A program made the position numbers and the translations under genes. DNA of 64,000 nt from Prevotella sp. (lineage in GTDB: Bacteria > Bacteroidota > Bacteroidia > Bacteroidales > Bacteroidaceae): the NCBI GenBank assembly GCA_017389705.1, contig JAFPEE010000262.1, positions 1 to 64,000 on the forward strand, in the 5' to 3' direction. Shown piece by piece: positions 9,162 to 17,504 of this stretch. The notes below the pieces were generated by a model that was not told the DNA's origin, made no database searches, and was given only the letters and a program-made list of their open reading frames with translations. How positions within the stretch are numbered: position 1 is the stretch's first letter; every line of letters starts with the position of its first letter.

Positions 9162-9229
9162 GGCAGAGCCCGGCGCTTGGAACGTCTTTGGACCGTCCGG
9201 AGTAGGGCTCTGCCCGGCTCTAAAGCGCC
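9162..9229. repeat. GC-rich imperfect hairpin upstream of RAYT
   Basis: GGCAGAGCCC (9162-9171) is perfectly complementary to GGGCTCTGCC (9205-9214) with a 33-nt loop. An alternative pairing joins GGCGCTT (9172-9178) to AAGCGCC (9223-9229). The element sits just before the chosen RAYT start and resembles a REP-type palindrome. If translation starts at GTG 9298 it would lie inside the gene. Confidence 0.55.
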
Positions 9230-9290
9230 TTGAAGGATGCTGATTTTGTCAAACTGCTCTGCGAATTTTTTATTGCAAATGTCGAAATTT

Positions 9291-9630
9291 ACCTTCACCC
9301 TTCACTTTTTTAGAGTTAAAAGATTGTAATACAATGGTTTAGGCCAATTATCTACCTTCATTCACCCTTCACTAACCCTTCACTTTTCCGTCACTCACCC
9401 TTCACTTTCATGCCGAGAAAGCATGATTTTGGTGCCGACAAAGCACCAGTTACATGCCGAGTAAAGGGTAGTTAGTCGTAATGTGAGTGCTCTTCAGGTG
9501 CCACTAAAGCAAAAAGTGAAGGGTGAGTGACGGAAAAGTGACGGATAAGTGAAGGGTTGATGATGGTTTTAAAGTTAGTTAACACATTGTGGCACAATAA
9601 GATACCTTCAGAAGAGTGAAGGGTGAAGGT
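9291..9630. repeat. nested inverted array of 11-bp and 22-bp units
   Basis: The outer arms ACCTTCACCCTTCACT (9291-9306) and AGTGAAGGGTGAAGGT (9615-9630) are perfect inverted copies. Inner arms at 9380-9408 and 9513-9541 are a perfect 29-bp inverted repeat. On the right side the sequence is a run of 11-bp units: AGTGAAGGGTG, AGTGACGGAAA, AGTGACGGATA, AGTGAAGGGTT. The left arm is the same in reverse complement. Between the arms lie small palindromes repeating every 22 bp: ATGCCGAGAAAGCAT (from 9410), GTGCCGACAAAGCAC (9432), ATGCCGAGTAAAG (9454), a decayed copy (9476) and GTGCCACTAAAGCA (9498). All frames contain stops, so it is not coding. The RAYT gene lies at its left end. Confidence 0.85.
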
Positions 9631-9701
9631 AGATTTCATCTTTTTGCTTTATAGAAAAATGCTCAAATGGCAAAATATTCATGCATTTTGTCTCTACGAA
9701 A

Positions 9702-9733
9702 TTTGTGAGTTTATGGAAAATGCATTATATTTG
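9702..9733 (+). promoter_or_regulatory. promoter of nhaC
   Basis: TTTG (9702-9705), a 20-bp spacer and TATATTTG (9726-9733) form a full Bacteroidetes promoter. The chosen ATG at 9741 is only seven bases past the -7 box, about where transcription should begin, so the message may be leaderless. Confidence 0.75.
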
Positions 9734-9740
9734 CACCCCA

Positions 9741-11171
9741 ATGAGTGACTATAATTCTCCCCATCCCCTTGTGGCCATCATTCCCGTGGTGGTGCTTATC
9801 GTGTTTCTGGCTATTGTCATCGCCCTGTTTGGAAGCGACTCGTTGAGTGGAGGCTCGCAGATAGCGCTGCTGATGGGTATGGCTGTTTGTGTGTGCATCT
9901 CGATGGGCATATACAGGGTGCCCTGGAAACGGTTTGAGAAGCAGATAACGCATACCATTGGCGAGGTGAGCATTACGCTATTGATTCTGTTGTGCGTAGG
10001 TATGCTGAGTGGTTCGTGGATGATTAGCGGTATTGTGCCGACCTTGATATACTATGGCGTGCAGATGATGTCACCACAGTTCTTCCTGGTATCGTCGTGT
10101 GCCATCTGTGCTTTGGTGTCCCTGTCGTCAGGCAGTTCGTGGACCACTATTGCCACCATCGGAGTGGCATTGTTGGGTATCGGTCACGCATTGGGTGTCT
10201 CTGAGGCTTGGACGGCAGGTGCCATCATATCAGGCGCTTATTTTGGCGATAAGATGTCGCCCCTGAGTGATACGACGATTCTGGCATCATCGGCAACGGG
10301 AACTGACCTTTTCGTGCATATCCGCTACATGATGCTGACTACGGTGCCTACCTTCGTGATTACGCTCATGGTATTCCTGGTGGCAGGACTCAGCTACGGA
10401 GGGGAGCAGCAACTGCATATCTCACTCTATACTGAGGGTCTGTCGAAAACGTTCAACATCTCGCTTTGGACACTGTTGGTGCCCTTGCTGACTGGTGTGA
10501 TGATAGGCCGCAGGGTTCCCTCGTTGATAGTACTGTTCGTGTCTTCTGTGATGGCTGGCATTGTGGCGCTGATTCTCCAGCCCCACATCCTGACTGAGAT
10601 AGCTGGTTCAGACAGCTTGACGCGAGGACTGGCCATCACCTATTACGGAGCCACCCACGTCCAAACGGGTCATGCGGAGTTGAACGAACTGGTATCGACA
10701 GGTGGTATGGCTGGTATGCTGAATACCATTTGGCTGATTCTTTGTGCGATGTGCTTTGGTGCCTCGATGGTAGCCAGTGGTATGATAGAAAGTCTCACCA
10801 GGGTTATCGTGCGCTGGGTGCGCAGCAGGTTGACGCTAGTCTCGTCGACGGTGGGAACGGGCATCTTTCTTAATATTACTACCGGCGACCAGTTTATCTC
10901 TATCGTGCTGAATGCAGATATATATAAAGAGGTATATAAGGAGCAGGGCTACGAGTCACGACTGTTGAGCCGTACCACAGAAGATGCCGCAACGGTCACC
11001 TCGGTACTGATACCTTGGAACACGTGCGGCATGACACAATCTACGGTGCTTGGCGTACCTACGCTTACCTATCTACCGTATTGTTTCTTCAATTACCTGA
11101 GTCCTCTGATGAGCATCCTGATGGCCATCATAGGCTGGCGTATTTATCAGAAGACGCCCATAGCATCCTGA
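9741..11171 (+). CDS. nhaC: Na+/H+ antiporter NhaC family
   Basis: A 476-residue inner-membrane protein with about 11-12 hydrophobic segments. The sequence SGSSWTTIATIGVALLGIG, followed by SGAYFGDKMSPLSDTT, is the hallmark of the NhaC family of sodium/proton antiporters, as are the paired TTGDQFISIVL and PWNTCGMTQSTVLGVP motifs near the C-terminus. It probably exports Na+ (or exchanges a carboxylate, as in malate/lactate NhaC relatives) for protons. The frame extends upstream to 9681, but that stretch holds the promoter. Its 3' end overlaps the convergent SSS symporter gene by 25 bp. Confidence 0.9.
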   Translation: MSDYNSPHPLVAIIPVVVLIVFLAIVIALFGSDSLSGGSQIALLMGMAVCVCISMGIYRVPWKRFEKQITHTIGEVSITLLILLCVGMLSGSWMISGIVPTLIYYGVQMMSPQFFLVSSCAICALVSLSSGSSWTTIATIGVALLGIGHALGVSEAWTAGAIISGAYFGDKMSPLSDTTILASSATGTDLFVHIRYMMLTTVPTFVITLMVFLVAGLSYGGEQQLHISLYTEGLSKTFNISLWTLLVPLLTGVMIGRRVPSLIVLFVSSVMAGIVALILQPHILTEIAGSDSLTRGLAITYYGATHVQTGHAELNELVSTGGMAGMLNTIWLILCAMCFGASMVASGMIESLTRVIVRWVRSRLTLVSSTVGTGIFLNITTGDQFISIVLNADIYKEVYKEQGYESRLLSRTTEDAATVTSVLIPWNTCGMTQSTVLGVPTLTYLPYCFFNYLSPLMSILMAIIGWRIYQKTPIAS

Positions 11172-12724
11172 TGCTTTTTCTTACGGTCTTCCAAATATCC
11201 CCAAATAGTCAGCTCTTTGTCGGCTAATGGCGTTTTGAATAGGTAGCTGGCACCATAGCCCACGATGAGGACAATCAGATGACTGTAGACACCCAGCATG
11301 TATTTATGGTGGGTGAAGTTCCATTCGCCCAGGTCGAGCAGCGTCTGCTTTACTCCGTCGCCATCAATATCGACCTTTGTGCTGGTCAGTACAGCGTAGG
11401 CCGTATAGATGACGGCAGCAGCAATGCCGATGTAGAGGCCCTGTTTGTTGGCCCTGCGACTGAAGAGTCCCAGCACGAAGATGCCCACAATACCCGCTGA
11501 GAAGATGGCATAGAGTGAGAACAAGGCTCCCAGAATACCTTCGCCACCCCAGAAGATGTAGAGGCAGGCGACACCAATGGCACCAATACCTGAAGCCACC
11601 ACCATCCACTTGCCAAAACGCAGTTGTTGCTGGTCGGTAGCGTCTTTTTTGAAGCGCTTGTAGTAGTCTTGCACAGCAATAGCTGACAAACAGTTCAGGT
11701 CAGAGTCCAACGATGAGATGGCAGCTGCAGCAAGGGCCGCAATGATAAGGCCGCGAATGCCTACGGGCAATTCATGGGCAATGAAGTAGGGAAATACCTC
11801 GTCTGCCTTGATGCCCTCAGGCAATAGGGGTGCCCCTTGGGCATGATAATAGGCGAAGAGCGCCGTACCGATAAACATAAACAGCGCCCAGATGGGAACA
11901 CTCATCAACACACCGATATAGGCCGCCTTCTTGGCCTCCTTGTCGTTCTTGGCTGCCAGATAGCGCTGTACGATGGTCTGGTCGGTTCCATACTTCTGCA
12001 AGGCATAGAAAATACCGTTGAGGACCATCACGATAAATGTCAGCTGCGTGAGGTCCCAGTCGTAGGGGCCAAAGCTGATCTTGTTGTACTCAGAGGCTAT
12101 ACGGAACGTCTCTGCTGGTCCGCCCTCGATGCCAAACATCAGGATGAGGATGCAGATAATGCCTCCTCCGATGAGCAGGAACCCTTGAGCCACATCCATC
12201 CACACGATAGCCTCCATACCACCAAAGAGTGTCAGGATGATAATGGTAACACCCAGAATGAGTACGATACTATATATATTAATGTTGAGGAACGTCGCCA
12301 GCGCCATTGAGACGAGGAAGAATACGGTTCCAGCCTTCGAGAAATGACCTAATGTGAAGGCAAACGATGAATAGAGGCGTGCGAAGAGTCCGAAACGACG
12401 TTCGAAATACTCGTACGTCGACAATCGGATGACCTTGCGAAACAGCGGAACAATCACTCCTACCAGAGCCAACAGCACAATGGGTACCATCAGTCCCTGC
12501 ACCAGCAGAATCCAGTTGTCGGCATAGGCCGCTCCAGGGTAGGCCAGGAAGGTCACGCTGGAAATCAGCGTGGCGAAAATGGAGATACCCACAGCCCAGG
12601 CAGGAATCTTTCCGCCGCCGGCGAAGTATTGCGACGTGTCCTTCTGCTTATGGGCAAACCACATTCCCACTCCAATGGCAGCAAGAATCGAAACCAGTAC
12701 GATGATATAGTCAATGATATGCAT
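11147..12724 (-). CDS. sodium:solute symporter (SSS family)
   Basis: A 525-residue inner-membrane Na+-coupled transporter of the SSS/SGLT family with about 13 membrane segments. Typical features are the N-terminal YFAGGGKIPAWAVGISIFAT segment, ISSVTFLAYPG, GGMEAIVWMDVAQGFLL and AAAISSLDSDLNCLSAI (the Na2-site region). It lies 48 bp downstream of a DapA/NanA-type aldolase and is probably cotranscribed with it, so a 2-keto sugar acid such as sialic acid or KDG is a reasonable substrate guess. That is inference from gene pairing: SSS sequence alone does not reveal the solute. Confidence 0.88.
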   Translation of the reverse strand: MHIIDYIIVLVSILAAIGVGMWFAHKQKDTSQYFAGGGKIPAWAVGISIFATLISSVTFLAYPGAAYADNWILLVQGLMVPIVLLALVGVIVPLFRKVIRLSTYEYFERRFGLFARLYSSFAFTLGHFSKAGTVFFLVSMALATFLNINIYSIVLILGVTIIILTLFGGMEAIVWMDVAQGFLLIGGGIICILILMFGIEGGPAETFRIASEYNKISFGPYDWDLTQLTFIVMVLNGIFYALQKYGTDQTIVQRYLAAKNDKEAKKAAYIGVLMSVPIWALFMFIGTALFAYYHAQGAPLLPEGIKADEVFPYFIAHELPVGIRGLIIAALAAAAISSLDSDLNCLSAIAVQDYYKRFKKDATDQQQLRFGKWMVVASGIGAIGVACLYIFWGGEGILGALFSLYAIFSAGIVGIFVLGLFSRRANKQGLYIGIAAAVIYTAYAVLTSTKVDIDGDGVKQTLLDLGEWNFTHHKYMLGVYSHLIVLIVGYGASYLFKTPLADKELTIWGYLEDRKKKHQDAMGVF

Positions 12725-12772
12725 TGTCGGTATTGCTATTTAGGTTTTTACGTTTTTATATTGATTAGCAAC

Positions 12773-13657
12773 TTACAACTTGTCCTTGATGGCTTGTTCC
12801 TCTTCGGCTGAAAGTCGCGTTAGCGGCATCAGCATCCAAGGCTCGCAAAGTCCCTTTGTACTCATCATGACCTTGAGGGCAGTGAGACTCTGTCCCAGCG
12901 TGCGGTCCTTCTGGTAGATTTTTGCTATCTCGTTGGTTTCATCTTGCAAACGGTTTGCGGTGTCCATGTCTCCCTTGACAGCTGCATCGAACAGTTGTTG
13001 GAACATCTCTGGAACATAGTTGCCAGTTGAAGGTACAATGCCGTTGCCACCTAATTCCAACGAGTGGGCACTTTGTGCTGCCCAGCCGCAGAAGTAGGCA
13101 AAGTCGGGATGCGTCTTGGTAATCTCGATGCATTGTGCCATACGCTCCAGGTCGCGCTCCGAATCTTTCAGACCAACAATATTAGGATGGTCGGCTAGTT
13201 TATTAATAATAGGTACAGGTATAGACATATGGGTAGTGGCCAGGATGTTGTAAAGCATCAACGGTCCGGTGATACAGTCGGCCAGGGTCTTGTAGTACTC
13301 GTACATCTGCTCCTCAGTCAGCGCGTAATAGGTAGGAAGTGTTGCAACAATGACATCAGCTCCCAATGCTGTATATACTTCAGCCTGACGAACTTGCTCA
13401 GCGAAACAGTTACCCGTCAGGCCGGCATATATAAGTATTCGTCCATTGGCAGCTTTAACCGCAGTTTCTACGAAAAGCTGGCCGTCAGCTTGACTGACGG
13501 AATTGCCCTCTCCGGTTGTTCCCATTAGTAAAGGCGACACTTTGTTCTGTGCAAAAAAGTCAATAATTCGCTTGACGGCCTCTGTGTCTAGTCGTCCATC
13601 TTGGGTGACGGGTGTAACCATTGGCACCACCACGCCACGATACATACTTTTATTCAT
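12773..13657 (-). CDS. DapA/NanA-family aldolase or synthase
   Basis: A 294-residue TIM-barrel Schiff-base enzyme of the dihydrodipicolinate synthase/N-acetylneuraminate lyase superfamily. Visible landmarks are VVVPMVTPVTQDGRLD, the phosphate/carboxylate loop MGTTGEGNSVS, the catalytic Tyr in MLYNILATTHMSIP and the Schiff-base Lys in NIVGLKDSERDL. The Tyr motif lacks the strict YNxP form usual in DapA, favouring a catabolic aldolase (KDG, sialate or related) over lysine biosynthesis. Pairing with a downstream SSS symporter supports uptake and cleavage of a 2-keto acid sugar. A promoter-like AATCTTTG lies at 13755-13748, about 90 bp upstream. Confidence 0.83.
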   Translation of the reverse strand: MNKSMYRGVVVPMVTPVTQDGRLDTEAVKRIIDFFAQNKVSPLLMGTTGEGNSVSQADGQLFVETAVKAANGRILIYAGLTGNCFAEQVRQAEVYTALGADVIVATLPTYYALTEEQMYEYYKTLADCITGPLMLYNILATTHMSIPVPIINKLADHPNIVGLKDSERDLERMAQCIEITKTHPDFAYFCGWAAQSAHSLELGGNGIVPSTGNYVPEMFQQLFDAAVKGDMDTANRLQDETNEIAKIYQKDRTLGQSLTALKVMMSTKGLCEPWMLMPLTRLSAEEEQAIKDKL

Positions 13658-13792
13658 ACGCTTTAAGTCTTTTTTATATTCCTTTGTATATGAAAGACGT
13701 ACAGGTATTCAATTAGTCATCATCCATCTCGATTTAACTATTTTTTGCAAAGATTTCTCCGTTAAAGAGATACATGATTAAGAGATATTTTG

Positions 13793-13987
13793 TATCTTTG
13801 CAGGCGATTCGGGTTTTCCAAAACGGGAAACTTTTTCCGGATTCAAAATTAAAAAGTTGTCCAAAACGGAAAACTTTTCGATTCGGCAGGAGCCAATAAG
13901 TTTACTAGATTGGCTAAGTCAAGAGAAGTCACCGAAGGTAACTTTAGCCATGTTTAAACTGTCAATAACTATTAAAAAAGAAATACA
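13793..13987 (+). promoter_or_regulatory. nrdD promoter and structured leader
   Basis: TATCTTTG (13793-13800) is the -7 box. The roughly 180-nt leader then carries two direct copies of TCCAAAACGG (13817-13826 and 13860-13869), each inside a GTTTTCC/GGAAAAC-like dyad and 43 bp apart, about four helical turns. Next come two mutually exclusive stems: AGCCAAT (13891-13897) with ATTGGCT (13909-13915), or TGGCTAA (13911-13917) with TTAGCCA (13944-13950). There is no T-run, so control of translation or a protein operator is likelier than attenuation. I cannot match it to a known riboswitch. Confidence 0.55.
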
Positions 13988-16093
13988 ATGGAAATTAAGA
14001 ATTTTACCATTACGAAGCGTGACGGCTCGAAGGACCGCTTCTCATTAGACAAGATTATGAACGCCATCGTCAAGGCGTTTGAGAGTGTTGATGAGCCTAC
14101 TGACTTGGGGACGATTTCCAAGATCCTCAGCCATTTGGACATGCACGATGACATTAAGGTGGAAGACATTCAGAACCAGGTAGAAGAGGCGTTGATGCGT
14201 GAAGGATTCTTCAAAGTGGCAAAGTCTTTCATCCTTTATCGACAGGAGCACACTGAGGATCGTGAGACTTTGGAAAAGATGTTGTTCCTTTCTGAGTATA
14301 TGGAATCGGTGAATGCTGCCACCGGTTCTAAGTATGATGCGAATGCCAACGTTGAACACAAGAATATTGCAACACTGATAGGCGAGTTACCCAAGTCGAA
14401 CTTTATCCGTTTGAATCGTCGTCTGCTGACTGATCGTATCAAAAAGATGTACGGTAAGCAATTGGCAGATGAATATATTGACAAACTGACCCACCACTTT
14501 ATATATAAGAATGACGAGACGAGTCTGGCTAACTATTGCGCGTCCATTACCATGTACCCCTGGTTGATTGGCGGTACCGTTGCCATTGGTGGAAACTCAA
14601 CAGCGCCTACTAACCTGAAGTCGTTTGCTGGCGGTTTCGTCAATATGGTATTCATGGTCAGCTCCATGCTGAGTGGTGCCTGCGCAACACCTGAGTTCTT
14701 GATGTATATGAATTACTTCATTGGTAAAGAGTATGGCAAGGACTATTGGCAGCATCCTGACCAGCAGGCAGATCTGAGTCTTAAGAAGCGTTCTATTGAC
14801 AAGGTTATCACAGACTATTTCGAGCAGATAGTTTATACCCTTAACCAGCCTACAGGTGCCCGTAACTATCAGGCTGTGTTTTGGAATGTGGCCTACTACG
14901 ACCGTTATTATTTCGAAAGCATCTTTGGCGAGTTCTACTTCCCTGATGGATCACAGCCTGATTGGGACGGACTCTCTTGGCTGCAGAAGCGTTTCATGAA
15001 GTGGTTCAACCAGGAGCGTACAAAGACTCTTCTGACCTTCCCCGTAGAGACCATGGCACTGCTCGTAGACGAGAATGGAGAGTGCAAGGATAAGGAGTGG
15101 GGCGACTTCACTGCTGAGATGTATGCCGAGGGACATTCATTCTTTACCTATATGAGTGATAATGCTGACTCATTATCCAGCTGCTGTCGTCTGCGCAACG
15201 AGATTACCGACAACGGATTCAGTTATACTCTGGGTGCAGGTGGTGTGTCGACAGGTTCAAAGTCTGTGCTTACCATCAATCTGAACCGTTGTATTCAGTA
15301 CGCTGTCAACCACAAGCAGGACTACTTAGAGTATCTGGGTGAGATTATTGACCTGTGTCATAAAGTTCAGATGGCTTATAACGAGAATTTGAAGGAACTG
15401 CAAGCCCACGGTATGCTGCCTCTGTTTGACGCAGGGTATATCAATATCGGTCGTCAGTATCTGACGATTGGTATTAACGGACTTGTTGAGGCTGCTGAAT
15501 TCATGGGCTTGAAGATTACGCCTAACGAGGAATATAAGAAGTTTGTACAGGGCATCCTCGGTCTTATTGAGAAGTACAACAAGCAGTACCGAACAAAGGA
15601 CGTGATGTTCAATTGCGAGATGATTCCTGCAGAGAATGTAGGCGTGAAGCATGCAAAGTGGGATCGTGAAGATGGCTATTTCGTTCCTCGTGACTGTTAT
15701 AACTCCTATTTCTATGTGGTTGAGGATGACTCTCTGAGCGTCATCGACAAGTTCAAGTTGCATGGTGCTCCCTATATTGAGCATCTGACAGGTGGCTCTG
15801 CCTTGCATATGAATTTGGAGGAGCATTTGTCTAAACAGCAGTATCTGCATCTGTTGAAGGTCGCTGCCCAGGAGGGTTGTAACTATTTCACCTTCAACAT
15901 CCCAAATACCGTCTGCAACGAATGTGGCTATATTGATAAGCGCTATCTGCACGAGTGTCCTCACTGCCACTCAAAGAATGTCGACTACATGACCCGTATT
16001 ATTGGCTACCTGAAGCGTGTATCGAATTTCTCACAGCCACGTCAGGAAGAGGCTGCACGTCGTTTTTATGCTCATGCCGAGAAGGAGGCATAA
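13988..16093 (+). CDS. nrdD: anaerobic ribonucleoside-triphosphate reductase
   Basis: Class III, oxygen-sensitive ribonucleotide reductase of 701 residues. It converts NTPs to dNTPs by a glycyl-radical mechanism in the cytoplasm. An ATP-cone regulatory domain occupies about residues 4-95 (ITKRDGSKDRFSLDKIMNAI). The SSCCRLRNEI segment carries an active-site cysteine. The C-terminus has a four-cysteine zinc site (CNECGYIDKRYLHECPHC) followed by the radical glycine motif RIIGYLKRVSNFSQPRQEEA. The activase gene nrdG follows three bases later. Length and motifs are intact. Upstream is an unusually long leader with direct repeats and alternative hairpins. Confidence 0.95.
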   Translation: MEIKNFTITKRDGSKDRFSLDKIMNAIVKAFESVDEPTDLGTISKILSHLDMHDDIKVEDIQNQVEEALMREGFFKVAKSFILYRQEHTEDRETLEKMLFLSEYMESVNAATGSKYDANANVEHKNIATLIGELPKSNFIRLNRRLLTDRIKKMYGKQLADEYIDKLTHHFIYKNDETSLANYCASITMYPWLIGGTVAIGGNSTAPTNLKSFAGGFVNMVFMVSSMLSGACATPEFLMYMNYFIGKEYGKDYWQHPDQQADLSLKKRSIDKVITDYFEQIVYTLNQPTGARNYQAVFWNVAYYDRYYFESIFGEFYFPDGSQPDWDGLSWLQKRFMKWFNQERTKTLLTFPVETMALLVDENGECKDKEWGDFTAEMYAEGHSFFTYMSDNADSLSSCCRLRNEITDNGFSYTLGAGGVSTGSKSVLTINLNRCIQYAVNHKQDYLEYLGEIIDLCHKVQMAYNENLKELQAHGMLPLFDAGYINIGRQYLTIGINGLVEAAEFMGLKITPNEEYKKFVQGILGLIEKYNKQYRTKDVMFNCEMIPAENVGVKHAKWDREDGYFVPRDCYNSYFYVVEDDSLSVIDKFKLHGAPYIEHLTGGSALHMNLEEHLSKQQYLHLLKVAAQEGCNYFTFNIPNTVCNECGYIDKRYLHECPHCHSKNVDYMTRIIGYLKRVSNFSQPRQEEAARRFYAHAEKEA

Positions 16094-16096
16094 ACT

Positions 16097-16579
16097 ATGC
16101 TGAAGTACGTTAATACAGGTATTGTATTTCAGGAGATACCTGACGAGGTGACATTGGCAATTAATATATCGAATTGCCCGTGTCACTGTCCGGGGTGTCA
16201 TAGCCACTATTTGTGGGAGGATATAGGTATGCCGCTTGATGCTGATGCCATTGATGATTTTGTATCACAATATGGCACAGATATCACTTGTATCGCTTTC
16301 ATGGGTGGTGATGCTGATCCTAAAGGTGTCAACCTATTGGCACAATATATCCATGAGTATCATCCTCAGTTTCATGTGGCTTGGTATAGTGGACGTATCC
16401 GAGTTCCTTCGGTTGTTGACAAGCAGGATTTCGACTATATCAAAGTAGGTCCTTATATCAAACATCTGGGACCGTTGAAGACGGCAACGACCAACCAGCG
16501 TCTCTATCGTCGTCTGATGGATGGGACTTTTGAAGATATCACCTACCGCTTCTGGAGAAAGAAGGACGTGGCGATATAA
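16097..16579 (+). CDS. nrdG: anaerobic RNR-activating radical-SAM protein
   Basis: A 160-residue radical-SAM activase that installs the glycyl radical on NrdD. The 4Fe-4S/SAM motif CxxxCxxC is seen as CPCHCPGCHSHYLWEDIG, and CIAFMGGDADP matches the conserved 'GGD/E' region. It begins three bases after nrdD on the same strand, the usual operon arrangement. The size is typical of Bacteroidetes NrdG. It converges with the histidine-kinase gene with only a 7-bp gap and no clear terminator. Confidence 0.93.
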   Translation: MLKYVNTGIVFQEIPDEVTLAINISNCPCHCPGCHSHYLWEDIGMPLDADAIDDFVSQYGTDITCIAFMGGDADPKGVNLLAQYIHEYHPQFHVAWYSGRIRVPSVVDKQDFDYIKVGPYIKHLGPLKTATTNQRLYRRLMDGTFEDITYRFWRKKDVAI

Positions 16580-16586
16580 ACATCAA

Positions 16587-17498
16587 TTATTTTTTCAACG
16601 TGAAGACGAAGCGCAGGCCATGAGGGTCGGCGCTTTGTGCTTTGATGGAGCCTCCATGTAGCAGGACAGCATTCTTGACGATGGCCAGCCCAAGCCCTGT
16701 TCCTCCCAGTGCGCGACTACGTCCCTTGTCAATGCGGTAGAAACGTTCAAAGATGCGTGGTAAGTGCTCTTTGCTGATACCAGGTCCATTGTCTTCAAAG
16801 ACGAATTCCCATTGTCTTGGTTGTTCTGTAGCGGAAATCTCTATACGGGCGCCTTCACCGGCATAGTTGGCAGCGTTGTCTACCAAGTTGCGAAACAAGC
16901 TGTAGAGCAATGAAGCGTTACCATTGATGATGATATCGCCCGGGAGACAGTTGCGTAGGGTCTGATGACGTTGGCTGAGGGTATGGGCAGTTTCTTGTAC
17001 TACGTCATAAAACAGATGAGAGACATCCGTGCGCTCCTTCATCAGCTGGTCAGGGGCATGGTCAATGCGGTTCAGTGTAGAGATGTCTTGTAATAGAGCC
17101 GTCAGTCTCATGGCCTGACTATGAGTGCGTTCCACGAACTGTCGTTTGGTTTCTGCATCAAGATTGGGGTGTTCCATGATGGTCTCGGTGTAACCTAAGA
17201 TGCTAGCGGTAGGGGTCTTCAGCTCATGAGCGATGTTATTGGTTAACTGGCGTCGCATTTCGTTTTCCTTGGCAGCCTGTTCGCGGCTTATACGCTTGTC
17301 CATATGCTGGGCGTACCGGTGGAGCACCCACCCGAGTCCTATCATGACAATCAGTGAGAAGATGATCAGATGCCAGTCAGAAGGCTCAGTGAAAGGGGAG
17401 AATTCACTGCGGTCGTAGTCCTCGAAGAGAATGAAGATGGCCGCATATATCAAGAATATGGCCATCACACTCAGGAACATCTTCCTACCTTCCGTCAT
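16587..17498 (-). CDS. sensor histidine kinase (PhoR-like)
   Basis: A 303-residue inner-membrane sensor with two N-terminal membrane segments (about 8-25 and 44-62) enclosing a short periplasmic loop. Then come a dimerisation box with the phospho-accepting His in NNIAHELKTPTASILGY, an N-box (VDNAANYAGEGARIEI), and G-boxes FEDNGPGISKEHLPRIFE and ALGGTGLGLAIVKNA. The paired response-regulator gene lies immediately upstream (6-bp gap). Position next to two Na/Pi cotransporters suggests a phosphate-sensing PhoR role, but the short sensor loop gives no direct evidence of ligand. Confidence 0.88.
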   Translation of the reverse strand: MTEGRKMFLSVMAIFLIYAAIFILFEDYDRSEFSPFTEPSDWHLIIFSLIVMIGLGWVLHRYAQHMDKRISREQAAKENEMRRQLTNNIAHELKTPTASILGYTETIMEHPNLDAETKRQFVERTHSQAMRLTALLQDISTLNRIDHAPDQLMKERTDVSHLFYDVVQETAHTLSQRHQTLRNCLPGDIIINGNASLLYSLFRNLVDNAANYAGEGARIEISATEQPRQWEFVFEDNGPGISKEHLPRIFERFYRIDKGRSRALGGTGLGLAIVKNAVLLHGGSIKAQSADPHGLRFVFTLKK

Positions 17499-17504
17499 AT
17501 ACTC

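Noticed and set aside
8387..9298. Complete IS200/IS605 insertion sequence
   Set aside because: There is no TnpB/IscB partner and no paired left and right end sequences; the features fit a RAYT with its repeats instead.
9410..9512. CRISPR-like repeats or att sites
   Set aside because: The 22-bp periodic units vary inside and lack spacers. No integrase or tRNA is beside them, so an integration site is not supported.
13950..14048. Upstream peptide overlapping the nrdD start
   Set aside because: An ATG at 13950 opens a 32-codon frame running into nrdD, but its sequence is simple AT-rich read-out and nothing else supports translation.
15326..15970. 214-codon frame antisense to nrdD
   Set aside because: Antisense shadow of the catalytic region of nrdD, with low-information sequence.
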